Positions 22,758 to 31,184 of a stretch of DNA of 36,588 bases are shown in pieces. The number at the start of each line of letters is the position of its first letter. The stretch's first letter is position 1. This DNA is from JAXHUA01 sp034189695 (lineage in GTDB: Bacteria > Chloroflexota > Dehalococcoidia > E44-bin15): positions 1 through 36,588 of the forward strand of contig JAXHUA010000151.1 of assembly GCA_034189695.1 (NCBI GenBank). Direction: 5' to 3'. Below the pieces are notes generated by a model, which searched no databases, was not told the DNA's origin, and worked only from the letters and a program-made list of their open reading frames with translations. The position numbers and the translations under genes are program-made.

Positions 22758-24029
22758 CTATCCGGTCTTCTTTGTGGGTCGCTTGATGAGGAACAGGCAA
22801 AGGGCTGACGCCAGGCAGAGGACTCCCGTAGCTATGAACGCCGCGTTGTATGAGCCGGTGGCATCGTAAGTGAAGCCGTAGAAGGCAGGGCCGGCTGCGG
22901 CGAAGGCGTCCACGAAGACGCCCAGGATGGCGAAGAGCACGGGTATGTTCAACACGCCGAAAAGATCGCCCACATACGTGGGGAACACCGCCAGACCGCT
23001 CCCGTAGCTCAGGCCGAGCAAGACCGAGACCAGAACCATCGCCGGAACACTGCCGACCAGGGGGCACAGGAAGACGCCCAGGCCGACTCCCAGCACGTTG
23101 ACGTAGAGTATCGGCTTCCGGCTGATCCTGAAGCGGGCCATGTACCAGTCGGAAAGGAAGCCTCCAAGCAGACGACCGACGACGGCAGACAGCACAAAGG
23201 CGTAGCTGTACACGAGCACCATGGTCTGCCTGGGGATCTGAAGGTCTTCGCCCCAGATGATGAGATGGGCCAGGAGGCCCATGAGTGCCACGGAGTGGCC
23301 GGCCTGGGCGCCGATGAGAAGCCACCACGCCGGCGTTCTCAGCGTCTGGCGCGCCGACCAGTGTTCGCCACGCGCCATGAAGTCCTCACGGGCCTTGAGT
23401 TCCTCGTCCCTAGGCTTCACGCCATCGGGGTAAGTCCCAGCCGATTCCGGGTCTTTCTTCAACAGAAGGCCGCCAAGGGAAGCGCCAATCAGGAGGATGA
23501 GGCCGAAGGCGACATAGCCGGTGCGGAATCCCCAGGACTCTATGATTGCGTGCGCGGCGGGGACCATGAAGACTATTCCCAGGCCTGATCCCATCATCAC
23601 TACTGAGACCATCAGCGCGGCCCTTCTCATGAACCACCGCCTCACTGTGGAAATGGTGGCTATCCAGTAGGAGAGGGCAACGCCAATGGGGACCAGCACT
23701 CCGTAGATGACCACGAAGTGCCACACCTGTGTAATGGTGCTGAGAAGCGCGACGCCGACTCCGCCAATCACGGCGCCTATGATGACCGTTCGTCGTGGCC
23801 CGATTCGGTCGACCAGATAGCTGCCGACAAGGCCGAAGAGGAGCATGGTGGCTACGTTGAGCGTCAGCCCCAGCGAGACCATGCCACGGGTCCAACCGAA
23901 CTCTTCGAGGAGCACTGGCTGAAAGATGGCGAAGGTGTATTGGGCTCCAGCGCTGACGAACATCGCCAGCCAGGCGCCGAACACCACCGCGTAGCCGTAG
24001 AAGAACCGCGGTCGAGCTTTCTCAGGCAA
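22758..24029 (-). CDS. MFS transporter, oxalate/formate- or monocarboxylate-type (copy 1)
   Basis: A 423-residue, 12-helix major facilitator. The opening RPRFFYGYAVVFGAWLAMFV, GAQYTFAIFQPVLLEEFGWT and the loop LVDRIGPRRTVIIG place it near the OFA/monocarboxylate-porter families, which move small organic acids. The central loop carries KKDPESAGTYPDGVKP. It is a close paralogue of the transporter at 24559-25845 along its whole length. The start is TTG at 24029, chosen because it aligns with the ATG of the paralogue; GGAG lies about 11 nt upstream. The substrate is unknown. Confidence 0.9.
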   Translation of the reverse strand: MPEKARPRFFYGYAVVFGAWLAMFVSAGAQYTFAIFQPVLLEEFGWTRGMVSLGLTLNVATMLLFGLVGSYLVDRIGPRRTVIIGAVIGGVGVALLSTITQVWHFVVIYGVLVPIGVALSYWIATISTVRRWFMRRAALMVSVVMMGSGLGIVFMVPAAHAIIESWGFRTGYVAFGLILLIGASLGGLLLKKDPESAGTYPDGVKPRDEELKAREDFMARGEHWSARQTLRTPAWWLLIGAQAGHSVALMGLLAHLIIWGEDLQIPRQTMVLVYSYAFVLSAVVGRLLGGFLSDWYMARFRISRKPILYVNVLGVGLGVFLCPLVGSVPAMVLVSVLLGLSYGSGLAVFPTYVGDLFGVLNIPVLFAILGVFVDAFAAAGPAFYGFTYDATGSYNAAFIATGVLCLASALCLFLIKRPTKKTG

Positions 24030-24124
24030 CTGTATCCATGCTCCAGCCCTCTGTGCCTGCGGGCATGCAGGAGCCCCCTCGTGTCCGATGGGGAAGCTGC
24101 TGCCGCGCAGATTGATCCATCGCA

Positions 24125-24147
24125 GGCGCTGGCGTCAAGCCAGCGCC
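24125..24147. other. Hairpin upstream of transporter copy 1
   Basis: GGCGCTGGC (24125-24133), loop GTCAA, GCCAGCGCC (24139-24147): a perfect 9-bp stem 96 bp upstream of the minus-strand start at 24029. There is no T-run on either side. It may be a leader structure or a weak terminator. The rest of 24030-24230 shows nothing else. Confidence 0.4.
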
Positions 24148-24230
24148 GAGGACAGTGGCGTATCATGCCCGCCTGAGGCTGTGCACCTGAAAAACGCCGC
24201 CAGACCGCGGCTTATTCGTGCCCACGCCTA

Positions 24231-24258
24231 TTGACATTCACGCACGCAATGGTTTACT
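24231..24258 (+). promoter_or_regulatory. Promoter of the DUF5679 gene
   Basis: TTGACA (24231-24236), 16 bp, TTTACT (24253-24258). It gives a leader of about 25 nt before the ATG at 24291, including the strong ribosome site. Confidence 0.6.
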
Positions 24259-24290
24259 GTCCATTCAAATGCCGAGAGGAGGTAGCTCAA

Positions 24291-24431
24291 ATGCAGGCGT
24301 ACTGTGTGAAGTGTCGGGCCAAGCGTGAGATGAAGGATGCGAAGAAGATCACGATGAAGAACGGTAGGCCGGCGACTCAGGGTGTTTGCCCGGTATGCGG
24401 GACCAAGATGTTCCGCATCGGCAAGAGCTAG
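24291..24431 (+). CDS. DUF5679-family zinc-ribbon mini-protein
   Basis: A 46-residue protein with two Cys pairs, CVKC (5-8) and CPVC (33-36), spaced as in a zinc ribbon, the middle segment KKITMKNGRPATQGV and the tail GTKMFRIGKS. This is the DUF5679 pattern, common in Chloroflexota. The function is unknown; the basic charge and zinc ribbon suggest RNA or ribosome contact. A longer frame begins at 24231 but overlaps the promoter; ATG 24291 has GAGGAGG 8 nt upstream. It lies alone between two paralogous transporter genes on the other strand. Confidence 0.9.
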   Translation: MQAYCVKCRAKREMKDAKKITMKNGRPATQGVCPVCGTKMFRIGKS

Positions 24432-24460
24432 GGCCTATCCCGTAGCATCAGACCAATCCA

Positions 24461-24500
24461 AGAGGCTGGGTGTCCACAGGCAATACAACACCCAGCCTCT
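24461..24500 (+). terminator. Terminator-like hairpin after the DUF5679 gene
   Basis: AGAGGCTGGGTGT (24461-24473) and its perfect 13-bp complement (24488-24500) with a 14-nt loop, 29 bp after the DUF5679 stop and 58 bp from the convergent transporter stop. It can serve both genes, though the T-run is poor. Confidence 0.6.
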
Positions 24501-24558
24501 CTTGCGGGCAGAAAGGCCCGAGCCGTTCCACTGTGCCGGTGTGCAGGGCGCTTGCACC

Positions 24559-25845
24559 TCAGGCTGCGGGCGTCTTGTGCTGTTTTCGCCTTGGTGGCTT
24601 GAGCAGAAATAGACAGGTGGCGGAGACGAGGCAGAGGACGCCGGTGATGATGAACGCCGCGTCGTATGAGCCGGTGAGGTCGAAGCAGAAGCCGAACAGG
24701 ATGGGGCCGACCGAGCCAAAGCCGGCTATGAACAGGCCGAACACGCCGAAGAGCATCGGCAAGTTCACTACCCCGAAAAGGTCGCCCTGGTAGGTGGGGA
24801 ACACGGCCAGTCCGCTACCGTACGCCAGGCCAAGCAACGCCGAGACCAGGACTACGCCTGTGACGTTGCCGACGAGCGGGCACAGGAAGACCCCCAGGCC
24901 CACTCCCAGTATGTTGAAGTACAGTATGGGCTTCCGGCTCACCTTGAAGCGGGACATGTACCAGTCGGATATGAAGCCTCCCAGCAGCCGCCCCACTACG
25001 GCTGCCAGGACGAACACGAAGCCGTAGATGATGGTCATGGTATCCCGGGCTACCCCCAGGTCCTCACCCCAGATGAGAAGGTGCCCCAGCAGCCCGATGA
25101 CTGCCACGGTCGTTCCCAATTGCGCGCAGATGAACAGCCAGCAACTCCGCGTTCTGAATACCTCCCGCAGCGACCACCGTTCCTCCCGTGCCATGAAGTC
25201 ATCCCGCGTCCTCAGTTCCTCCTCGGTCGGTTTGACTCCGTCCGGATAGGTGCCGGTCGACTCGGGGTCTTTCCTGAGCAGGAGTCCCCCGGCCACCCCT
25301 CCGACCAAGAGTATCAAGCCGAACGCGATATAGCTGACGCGGAATCCCCATGCCTGGATCATGACCTGGGCAGCGGGTACCAGGAATACTATGCCCAGGC
25401 CCGAACCGCTCATGGCAATGGCTACCATGAGGGCTGCCCTCCTCATGAACCACCGCCTCACCGTGGAAACGGTGGCGATCATGTACGACAAAGCCAGACC
25501 GATGGGGGCCAGCACGCCGTAGAAAAGGATGAAATGCCACACCTCCGTTATGGTGCTCAGCAAGCCGATCCCCAGGGCTCCGATGGCGGCGCCTATGATC
25601 ACCGTCCACCGCGGTCCGATGCGGTCAACCAGGTGGGCTCCCACCACGCTGAACAGCGGCATGAACAGCAGGCTCAGTGTGAGGCCCAGGGATATCATCC
25701 CGCGGGTCCACCCGAATTCATCGAGCAGGACCGGCTGGAAGATGGCGAAGCTATACTGAGCGCCGGCGCTCACGAACATGGCGAGCCACGCCCCGAAGAC
25801 GATGACGTAGCCGTAGAAGAGGCGCGGTCTTCGTTCTTCAGTCAT
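24559..25845 (-). CDS. MFS transporter, oxalate/formate- or monocarboxylate-type (copy 2)
   Basis: A 428-residue, 12-helix transporter closely related to the one at 22758-24029: the same start (RPRLFYGYVIVFGAWLAMFV), the same LVDRIGPRWTVIIG loop, the same central RKDPESTGTYPDGVKP and the same GGFISDWYMSRFKVSRKPIL. It ends in a short basic tail (PPRRKQHKTPAA) missing from copy 1. Most changes lie in membrane helices, which may mean different substrates. The ATG at 25845 has GGGGG about 14 nt upstream. Small carboxylate transport is inferred from the family only. Confidence 0.9.
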   Translation of the reverse strand: MTEERRPRLFYGYVIVFGAWLAMFVSAGAQYSFAIFQPVLLDEFGWTRGMISLGLTLSLLFMPLFSVVGAHLVDRIGPRWTVIIGAAIGALGIGLLSTITEVWHFILFYGVLAPIGLALSYMIATVSTVRRWFMRRAALMVAIAMSGSGLGIVFLVPAAQVMIQAWGFRVSYIAFGLILLVGGVAGGLLLRKDPESTGTYPDGVKPTEEELRTRDDFMAREERWSLREVFRTRSCWLFICAQLGTTVAVIGLLGHLLIWGEDLGVARDTMTIIYGFVFVLAAVVGRLLGGFISDWYMSRFKVSRKPILYFNILGVGLGVFLCPLVGNVTGVVLVSALLGLAYGSGLAVFPTYQGDLFGVVNLPMLFGVFGLFIAGFGSVGPILFGFCFDLTGSYDAAFIITGVLCLVSATCLFLLKPPRRKQHKTPAA

Positions 25846-26163
25846 CGGCTGAAACAGCCCCCTTGCTCGTGAAATGCCCCTGTGCCACTGGTTTGAGGGT
25901 GTGCTTGTTCGCCATCAGCCACGCCCATCGCCAGCCGGCTTCGGACACAGCACACGTCTGAAGTCTAGGAGGAGGAGGCGTGAAATGGCGGCGACGTTGG
26001 CTCCACGGGGCTCCCCGGCGTCACGCGCCAGCGTCCAGAGTGTCCGGTACTTGCCTGCGCGGGCGGGCGTCATTCTGTCTACAGACTCGCCGCCACTTGG
26101 TTGCTCTGCGCCATGCCGGACGGGCATCCGCTGCGGCCCTGCCAGGCTGGCCATGTGGTGGGC
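25846..26163. other. Intergenic region between transporter copy 2 and the FKBP gene
   Basis: About 318 bp. It should contain the leader and promoter of the minus-strand transporter gene and the end of the FKBP transcript, but no consensus promoter and no terminator with a T-run were found. The frames here lack ribosome sites and protein-like composition. Confidence 0.35.
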
Positions 26164-26592
26164 CTAGAGTATCTCCAGGAGCTGTATGTCGAAGCGGAGG
26201 TCCTTCCCGGCCAGGGGATGATTCGCATCCAGCGTCACACTCGATTCGGTGACTTCTTTGACCGTGACCACGAACGAGGTGCCGTCCTTGTCGCGCATCT
26301 CGAGCTGCATGCCCACCTCCGGCGTCACCTGCTCCGAAATCTGTCTTCGGTCCATGACCAGCACCATGTCCTCGCGGAACGGTCCGTAGGCTCTGTCTGG
26401 GGGCAACTTGGTTATCTTCTTCTGCCCCGGGTCCATACCGACTACAGCCTCTTCAAAGCCTGGGATGACCTGCCCCTGGCCTATGGTGAACTCGAGTGGC
26501 TCCTCATTCGCGGAGGTGTCAAACACAGTGCCGTCGGCCAGCTTGCCAGTGTAGTGGACCTTCACTGTGTCACCGTGCTTTGCAGGTGCCAT
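26164..26592 (-). CDS. SlyD-like FKBP-type peptidyl-prolyl isomerase
   Basis: A 142-residue cytoplasmic folding helper. The FKBP part is split as in SlyD: VHYTGKLADGTVFDTSANEE and TIGQGQVIPGFEEAVVGMDP at the N-terminus, an inserted flap (about 70-120, RAYGPFREDMVLVMDRRQIS to FVVTVKEVTESSVTLDANHP) that binds unfolded chains, and the return strand LRFDIQLLEI. The His-rich metal tail of E. coli SlyD is missing. A GAGGAGG ribosome site precedes the ATG. The gene is divergent from the radical SAM gene, and the two promoters lie 15 bp apart. Confidence 0.93.
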   Translation of the reverse strand: MAPAKHGDTVKVHYTGKLADGTVFDTSANEEPLEFTIGQGQVIPGFEEAVVGMDPGQKKITKLPPDRAYGPFREDMVLVMDRRQISEQVTPEVGMQLEMRDKDGTSFVVTVKEVTESSVTLDANHPLAGKDLRFDIQLLEIL

Positions 26593-26691
26593 CTTCGCCT
26601 CCTCTCATGTCGCGGCCGCCGGGCGCACAGTCCTGGCAGCCAGCGGGGGAAGACCGTGCGGGAACTCTCATGGCCCGCATTCGGCTCGAAG

Positions 26692-26720
26692 AGTCTAGCA
26701 TCTTGTGCGGACGACATCAA
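26692..26720 (-). promoter_or_regulatory. Promoter of the FKBP gene
   Basis: Minus strand TTGATG (26720-26715), 17 bp, TAGACT (26697-26692), with TGC before the -10 as in other promoters of this window. Leader about 93 nt. Confidence 0.68.
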
Positions 26721-26734
26721 CCCCGCAGATTGCC

Positions 26735-26763
26735 TTGACATCAGGGGGGTGCCGTGCTAGATT
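26735..26763 (+). promoter_or_regulatory. Promoter of the radical SAM gene
   Basis: TTGACA (26735-26740), 17 bp, TAGATT (26758-26763), with TGC before the -10. It is back to back with the FKBP promoter. Confidence 0.8.
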
Positions 26764-26796
26764 CTCCTAGATATTGCCGCACCTTGCGAACGAACG

Positions 26797-28437
26797 ATGG
26801 AGCGGGCTGTTTGGAGTGGTGCGCGAGGAAGTGCGAAGAAAGGAAGCTGGTTGCGCGTACTGCTTCTGAGCACACCCTATCCTCTGAGTGAGAACGTAAC
26901 CCCCCCGCTAGGCCTCGCATATCTGGCTGGTTCGCTCAGGAGGGATGGATTCGAGGTTGAGATTCTCGACTTCCTGGTGTCCCGCTACCGCCCGGCGAAG
27001 CTGGTCAAGAAACTGGAAGAGTTCCGGCCGCAGTTCGTGGGGGCGACCTGCGTCACCCTGAACTTCCACATCGCCGCCAGGATGCTCAAGGTATGCAAGG
27101 AGTTCGACCAGAGCATCTTCACTGCCATCGGTGGGCCCCACGCTAGCTTCGCACTTGATGAAACACACCGGCGTGCCCCGTGGATCGATGCGGTTGTCGT
27201 GGGCGAAGGAGACAGGACTCTGCTGGAGCTGGTGAGGACGGTGGATGGCGGTGGGGATATCGGTCACGTGGCTGGCATCGCCTTTGGCGATGGTGAGTCG
27301 GTGGTGAGGACGCAGGAACGGCCATACATAGAGGACCTTGACGAGCTTCCGTTGCCGGCGCGGGACCTGCTGCCCTTGTCGAAGTACGGGGCGCTGGGTT
27401 CGCCTTTCACCGTCATCACCAGTCGCGGGTGCCCGTTCAACTGCATCTTCTGCTCAGCAAACAAGATGTTCGGGCGGAAGGTGCGCTTCCGAGACCCTGG
27501 TCTGGTGGTGGACGAGATCGAGATGCTCGACCGCAACTACGAGTTTCTGCAGATCAACATAGTCGACGATACATTCACCGCCAACAGGAAACACGCCCAA
27601 CAGGTGTGCGAGGAGATGCTGAGGCGCAATCTGAAGGTGAGATGGAGCGCCTACGCTCGGGTGGATACCATGAGGGAGGACCTGGTGGAGGTGATGAAGC
27701 GGGCGGGGTGCGCCTGGGTGCTCTTCGGGGTGGAGTCCGGCGATGAGGAGATACTCAAGACTATAAAGAAAGGCATAACGCGCCAGCAGGTTCGTGACGG
27801 GGTGAGGATGGCAAGAGGCGCTGGACTCAACGTCTTCAATTCGTTCATCTTCGGCCTGCCTGGTGAGAGCTCCGAGACAGCGCGCAGTTCGGTGGCATTC
27901 GCCCGGGAGCTTGACCGCGACTATGGCGCGGGCTACGGATTCCACGTTCTCTCACCGCTTCCAGGGACTGACCTCTACGAGAACGCCAGAGCCTACGGGA
28001 TCCGCTTTCTCACCCGGAACTGGGCGCGATTCGATGCAAACCAGGTCATCACCGAGACTCCGTGCATCCAGGCGGACACGATGAGGGGGATCGTCGCCGA
28101 ATACGAGAGGGAGGTGGAGGAGGGATGGGACGTCATAAGGCGGCGCGCTGAGGCTGGGGACGCTCAGTCCATCGACATGGTGAAAGGGAACGAGGGTCAG
28201 GCTTTTGTGTGGCAGCTGCTGAAGAACGATTTGTTTGAGCGGTCGGGCAGAGGCTTGCTGGTCAAGGCTGGTGACTCACACGGGGCGCAACGGGAGGTGG
28301 CGCAGCGTGTGTCTCGCAGGCTGGAGCTACCCGTCGAGAGGGTCAGCGAGCATCTGGCCAGGCTGGTATCCAAGGGCCTGCTCCAGTCACAGTCGGTGGG
28401 CAACGGCTACCGGTGGTGTTGGAACGAGGGGGGTTGA
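26797..28437 (+). CDS. B12-binding-domain-type radical SAM protein with C-terminal winged helix
   Basis: The 546-residue protein has an N-terminal Rossmann-like domain of the cobalamin-binding type (about 19-150) and a radical SAM barrel (195-420) with the iron-sulfur cluster motif GCPFNCIFCSA, Cys212, Cys216 and Cys219. The usual DxHxxG cobalamin motif is not seen, so B12 may not be bound. Residues 470-546 read like a winged helix (EVAQRVSRRLELPVERVSEH, then LARLVSKGLLQSQSVGNGYR), an odd addition. Related proteins carry out methylations and rearrangements in lipid, hopanoid or cofactor synthesis; the reaction here is unknown. An in-frame TTG at 26851 has AAGGAAG upstream and starts at RVLLLSTPYP, the family's normal first strand; it may be the true start. 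The gene is convergent with the PAC2 gene. Confidence 0.9.
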   Translation: MERAVWSGARGSAKKGSWLRVLLLSTPYPLSENVTPPLGLAYLAGSLRRDGFEVEILDFLVSRYRPAKLVKKLEEFRPQFVGATCVTLNFHIAARMLKVCKEFDQSIFTAIGGPHASFALDETHRRAPWIDAVVVGEGDRTLLELVRTVDGGGDIGHVAGIAFGDGESVVRTQERPYIEDLDELPLPARDLLPLSKYGALGSPFTVITSRGCPFNCIFCSANKMFGRKVRFRDPGLVVDEIEMLDRNYEFLQINIVDDTFTANRKHAQQVCEEMLRRNLKVRWSAYARVDTMREDLVEVMKRAGCAWVLFGVESGDEEILKTIKKGITRQQVRDGVRMARGAGLNVFNSFIFGLPGESSETARSSVAFARELDRDYGAGYGFHVLSPLPGTDLYENARAYGIRFLTRNWARFDANQVITETPCIQADTMRGIVAEYEREVEEGWDVIRRRAEAGDAQSIDMVKGNEGQAFVWQLLKNDLFERSGRGLLVKAGDSHGAQREVAQRVSRRLELPVERVSEHLARLVSKGLLQSQSVGNGYRWCWNEGG

Positions 28438-28494
28438 CATGTGTCGCCGTCGGAGAGCGCACGTTCTATCACCTGCTTCCTGCGATGTGGGAGT

Positions 28495-29373
28495 TCACCT
28501 GTCCTCGAAACGTTCACCAATGTCCTGCAGGAACTGTTCCACCTCAGAGGACAGGCGGGGCAGCTTGTCTTCAACCGCCCTGTCTGCCCGTGAGTCATAG
28601 TACCTCTCAAGCTGCTCGACAACGGGCTTCAGTTCATGGTCCTTCTCCACCGCCTCTTCTATCTCCAGTTGCTGTTGCTCGGCCTTCCTGACATCGGCTT
28701 CATCGACCGGCAGGTCGTACAGCAGGGACAGAACCTCCATCAAACGCACCTTGGCCAGGTAGTTCTCCTCCAACTGGGTGTACTGGGGGAGATGCACAAT
28801 CAGGAAAACCGTCTCGATGCCGAACTCCGGCGCGCGTTGAGAGATGAGATAGGTGATGGTTGTCGGCCCCTCGTAGTCGCTTTGTTGGATGTTCGCATTC
28901 TCCAGCTTCCGCTGGGTTTCCTCGTTCGCGGAACCTCCGGTCACAATGAGCGGTCGGGTGTGTGGGACCATGTCGTACATGCCGCCGAGAAGACAGTACC
29001 GCTTCACACCGAACCTCTGAAGGACACGCAGCACCGAGTCCACATACGCCTCCCCGAGATTGTGAGGCTCGAGGATATGCAGGAACAGGAAGTCGTTGTC
29101 CTCCCCCTTGGCATGCTTGATGATGGTGTTGGGGACGCTCACCTGGCGGTGGCCTTCCTTGAAGCGAATGGTGGGGCGGTAGCGGGTGAAGTCGAAGAAG
29201 ACGCCCGGCCTTGCCAGCCTGCCGAGCTCCTCCGCACCAAGGCTGGTCTCCAGTGAGGACAGCGTCAGCGTACCGGCACTGCCGACATCTATCCATGGCC
29301 ACAGCACTGCAAGAGAATGGGGTTCTCTCATGTCAGGCACAGGTTCGCGAAGCTCAAAAGCACCGATCCTCAT
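28495..29373 (-). CDS. PAC2-family protein (proteasome-assembly-chaperone-like)
   Basis: A 292-residue soluble protein of the PAC2 family: AVLWPWIDVGSAGTLTLSSL near the N-terminus, FFDFTRYRPTIRF, the ATP-grasp-free sheet core with LHILEPHNLGEAYVDSVLRV, LLGGMYDMVPHTRPLIVTGG and GPTTITYLISQRAPEFGIET. The C-terminal third (about 225-292) is a highly charged helical region, likely a coiled coil. In eukaryotes and archaea relatives help assemble proteasomes; bacterial roles are unsettled. There is no ribosome site; a TAGAAT -10 element lies 6 nt before the ATG, so the mRNA is probably leaderless. Confidence 0.88.
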   Translation of the reverse strand: MRIGAFELREPVPDMREPHSLAVLWPWIDVGSAGTLTLSSLETSLGAEELGRLARPGVFFDFTRYRPTIRFKEGHRQVSVPNTIIKHAKGEDNDFLFLHILEPHNLGEAYVDSVLRVLQRFGVKRYCLLGGMYDMVPHTRPLIVTGGSANEETQRKLENANIQQSDYEGPTTITYLISQRAPEFGIETVFLIVHLPQYTQLEENYLAKVRLMEVLSLLYDLPVDEADVRKAEQQQLEIEEAVEKDHELKPVVEQLERYYDSRADRAVEDKLPRLSSEVEQFLQDIGERFEDR

Positions 29374-29379
29374 GGCTAC

Positions 29380-29408
29380 ATTCTATCAAATCGGGTGCTG
29401 TGACACAA
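29380..29408 (-). promoter_or_regulatory. Promoter of the PAC2 gene, predicting a leaderless mRNA
   Basis: Minus strand TTGTGT (29408-29403), 17 bp, TAGAAT (29385-29380). Only 6 nt separate the -10 from the ATG at 29373, so transcription should begin at or next to the A of the start codon. Confidence 0.6.
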
Positions 29409-29658
29409 AAAAGGGGGGCTGTTCCCGGCGCACACGCCTGCTGCGGCACCGGGCCAACCACGTATCAGGCCGTTCATTCATTCGAATACGAGGGCTGGGT
29501 GTGGTAGAATCTGCACCGACGGAGCGCCGCGTCGAATGACCGGCCCGGCTACGCCACCTCCTGGTGGAAGCCTGTGGGCAACGGCGGGACTGGGGACCGC
29601 CGCGCTTTAGGCGCGAAGCGTGCCGATGGCGGGGGAATCTGGAGCCAAGGAGGTCGAA

Positions 29659-31026
29659 TTGGGAGTCACGGAGCAGCTTGCCAAGTTCATCGTCGAAAGC
29701 AGTATTGCCGAAATGCCCCCTGAGGGGATCAGGATCGCGAAGGATGCAATTCTGGACTGCTTCGGAGTCACGCTCGCCGGGGCCGCAACCGCGGACGGGA
29801 GAATCATCACCTCCTTCGTTCGGGAGGTGGGTGGCGAACCCGTGGCCACGGTGATCGGGGGAGGATTTCGGACGTCGGCGCCCTGGGCCGCTCTGGCCAA
29901 CGGCACAATGGGGCATGCGGAGGATTTCGATGACAGCGCGCCTGCCATGCTTGGCCACCCGAGCGTGCCACTCCTGCCGGCCATTCTCGCGCTTGGTGAG
30001 GGACGCAGGGCCACAGGCCGAGAGGTCATCGAGTCCTACATAGTCGGCTTCGAGACGGAATCAAAGCTGGGTCGGGCGCTGATTCCCAGCGGGCACTACC
30101 AACATGGCTGGCACGCCACGGGCACCCTGGGCACGATGGGGGCGACGGCAGCGAGTGCCAAGATGCTCAAGCTGGATGTCGGGCAGACCAGAATGGCCCT
30201 TGGCATCGCCGCTTCCGAGGTCTCCGGTCTGAGGCAGAACTTCGGGACGATGACCAAGCCGTTCCATGCCGGAAACGCCGCCAGAGGTGGTGTGGTTGCG
30301 GCGATGCTGGCGAGACACGGCTTCACCGCTCATGAGAATATCATCGAGGAGCGCAGCGGCTTCTGCAGTGTCTTCAAAGGGGATAACCCGTGTGAACTGG
30401 ACAGCATCACCGCTGGTCTGGGCGAGACCCTTGAGCTGACGACATCCGGGATAGCCTTCAAGCTGTATCCGAGTTGCCACGAGACCCACGCGTGCATCAC
30501 GACGGCTCTAGAACTGGCCCGAGAGCATGCAATTCAACCTCAGGACGTGGAGAGCGTGGACTGCGCTGTCAGCGAGTTGATCGGCACGGTGGCCTTCTAC
30601 ACCGAGCCGAGGACGGGTCTCGAGGGGAAGTTCAGCGTTGAATACTGCATTGCCCGGGCACTCCACGATGGGAAGGTTGGGCTGGAGGATTTCACCGATG
30701 AGAAGGTCAATGAGGCGGAGGTCCGGGAGATGGTCAAGAAGATAAAGAGACAGGTCGACCCGTCGCTGCCTGGCCTGTCGGTGATCGACCTCGCAATCAA
30801 AACCAGGGATGGGCGTGAGATTAAGAAGCGCAGCGACCCGATACTCAAGGGTTTCCCGCAGCTACCTCTCACGCGCGACGAACTGGCTGCGAAGTACACC
30901 GGCTGCGCTGGACTCACACTCTCTCCCCGGGATGTGGAACGCTCGCTGGCCCTGCTGGAGTCGCTGGAAGAAGTGGCGGGTATCGCCGAGCTCATGGATG
31001 TCGTACGTGGCAAGTCCATCTCCTAA
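29659..31026 (+). CDS. MmgE/PrpD-family protein
   Basis: The 455-residue protein belongs to the MmgE/PrpD family, which includes 2-methylcitrate dehydratase and related hydratases or isomerases of the cytoplasm. Conserved parts are seen in order: AKDAILDCFGVTLAG, ANGTMGHAEDFDDS (the His-Asp active-site segment), GHPSVPLLPAILALGE, GWHATGTLGTMGATAASAKM, GTMTKPFHAGNAARGGVVAA, FKLYPSCHETHACI and FSVEYCIARAL. Other methylcitrate-cycle genes are absent nearby, so another substrate is likely. TTG at 29659 is preferred: AGGAGG lies 5 nt upstream, while earlier in-frame starts (29620 GTG, 29626 ATG) have none. Upstream a TAGAAT near 29505 may be a -10 with a poor -35. Confidence 0.9.
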   Translation: MGVTEQLAKFIVESSIAEMPPEGIRIAKDAILDCFGVTLAGAATADGRIITSFVREVGGEPVATVIGGGFRTSAPWAALANGTMGHAEDFDDSAPAMLGHPSVPLLPAILALGEGRRATGREVIESYIVGFETESKLGRALIPSGHYQHGWHATGTLGTMGATAASAKMLKLDVGQTRMALGIAASEVSGLRQNFGTMTKPFHAGNAARGGVVAAMLARHGFTAHENIIEERSGFCSVFKGDNPCELDSITAGLGETLELTTSGIAFKLYPSCHETHACITTALELAREHAIQPQDVESVDCAVSELIGTVAFYTEPRTGLEGKFSVEYCIARALHDGKVGLEDFTDEKVNEAEVREMVKKIKRQVDPSLPGLSVIDLAIKTRDGREIKKRSDPILKGFPQLPLTRDELAAKYTGCAGLTLSPRDVERSLALLESLEEVAGIAELMDVVRGKSIS

Positions 31027-31184
31027 GGGGGCGTTCGGCGGATGTCAGTCGGTGAAGAGCCTGTCTCTTGCGATGCCGACATACTGTGGCGTGCCTTCTG
31101 GCATCAGTATCCGCAATGGAGAAACGGCGCGCGCAGTGGGGCAGACCGTCGCCACGCGTCGCAGTATTGGAACGGGGTGCCCTC

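Noticed and set aside
22258..23328. A 356-codon minus-strand open frame over the PH-like, DUF3096 and transporter genes
   Set aside because: It runs across several better-supported genes, is rich in His/Arg/Pro and has no ribosome site; it is an antisense shadow in GC-rich DNA.
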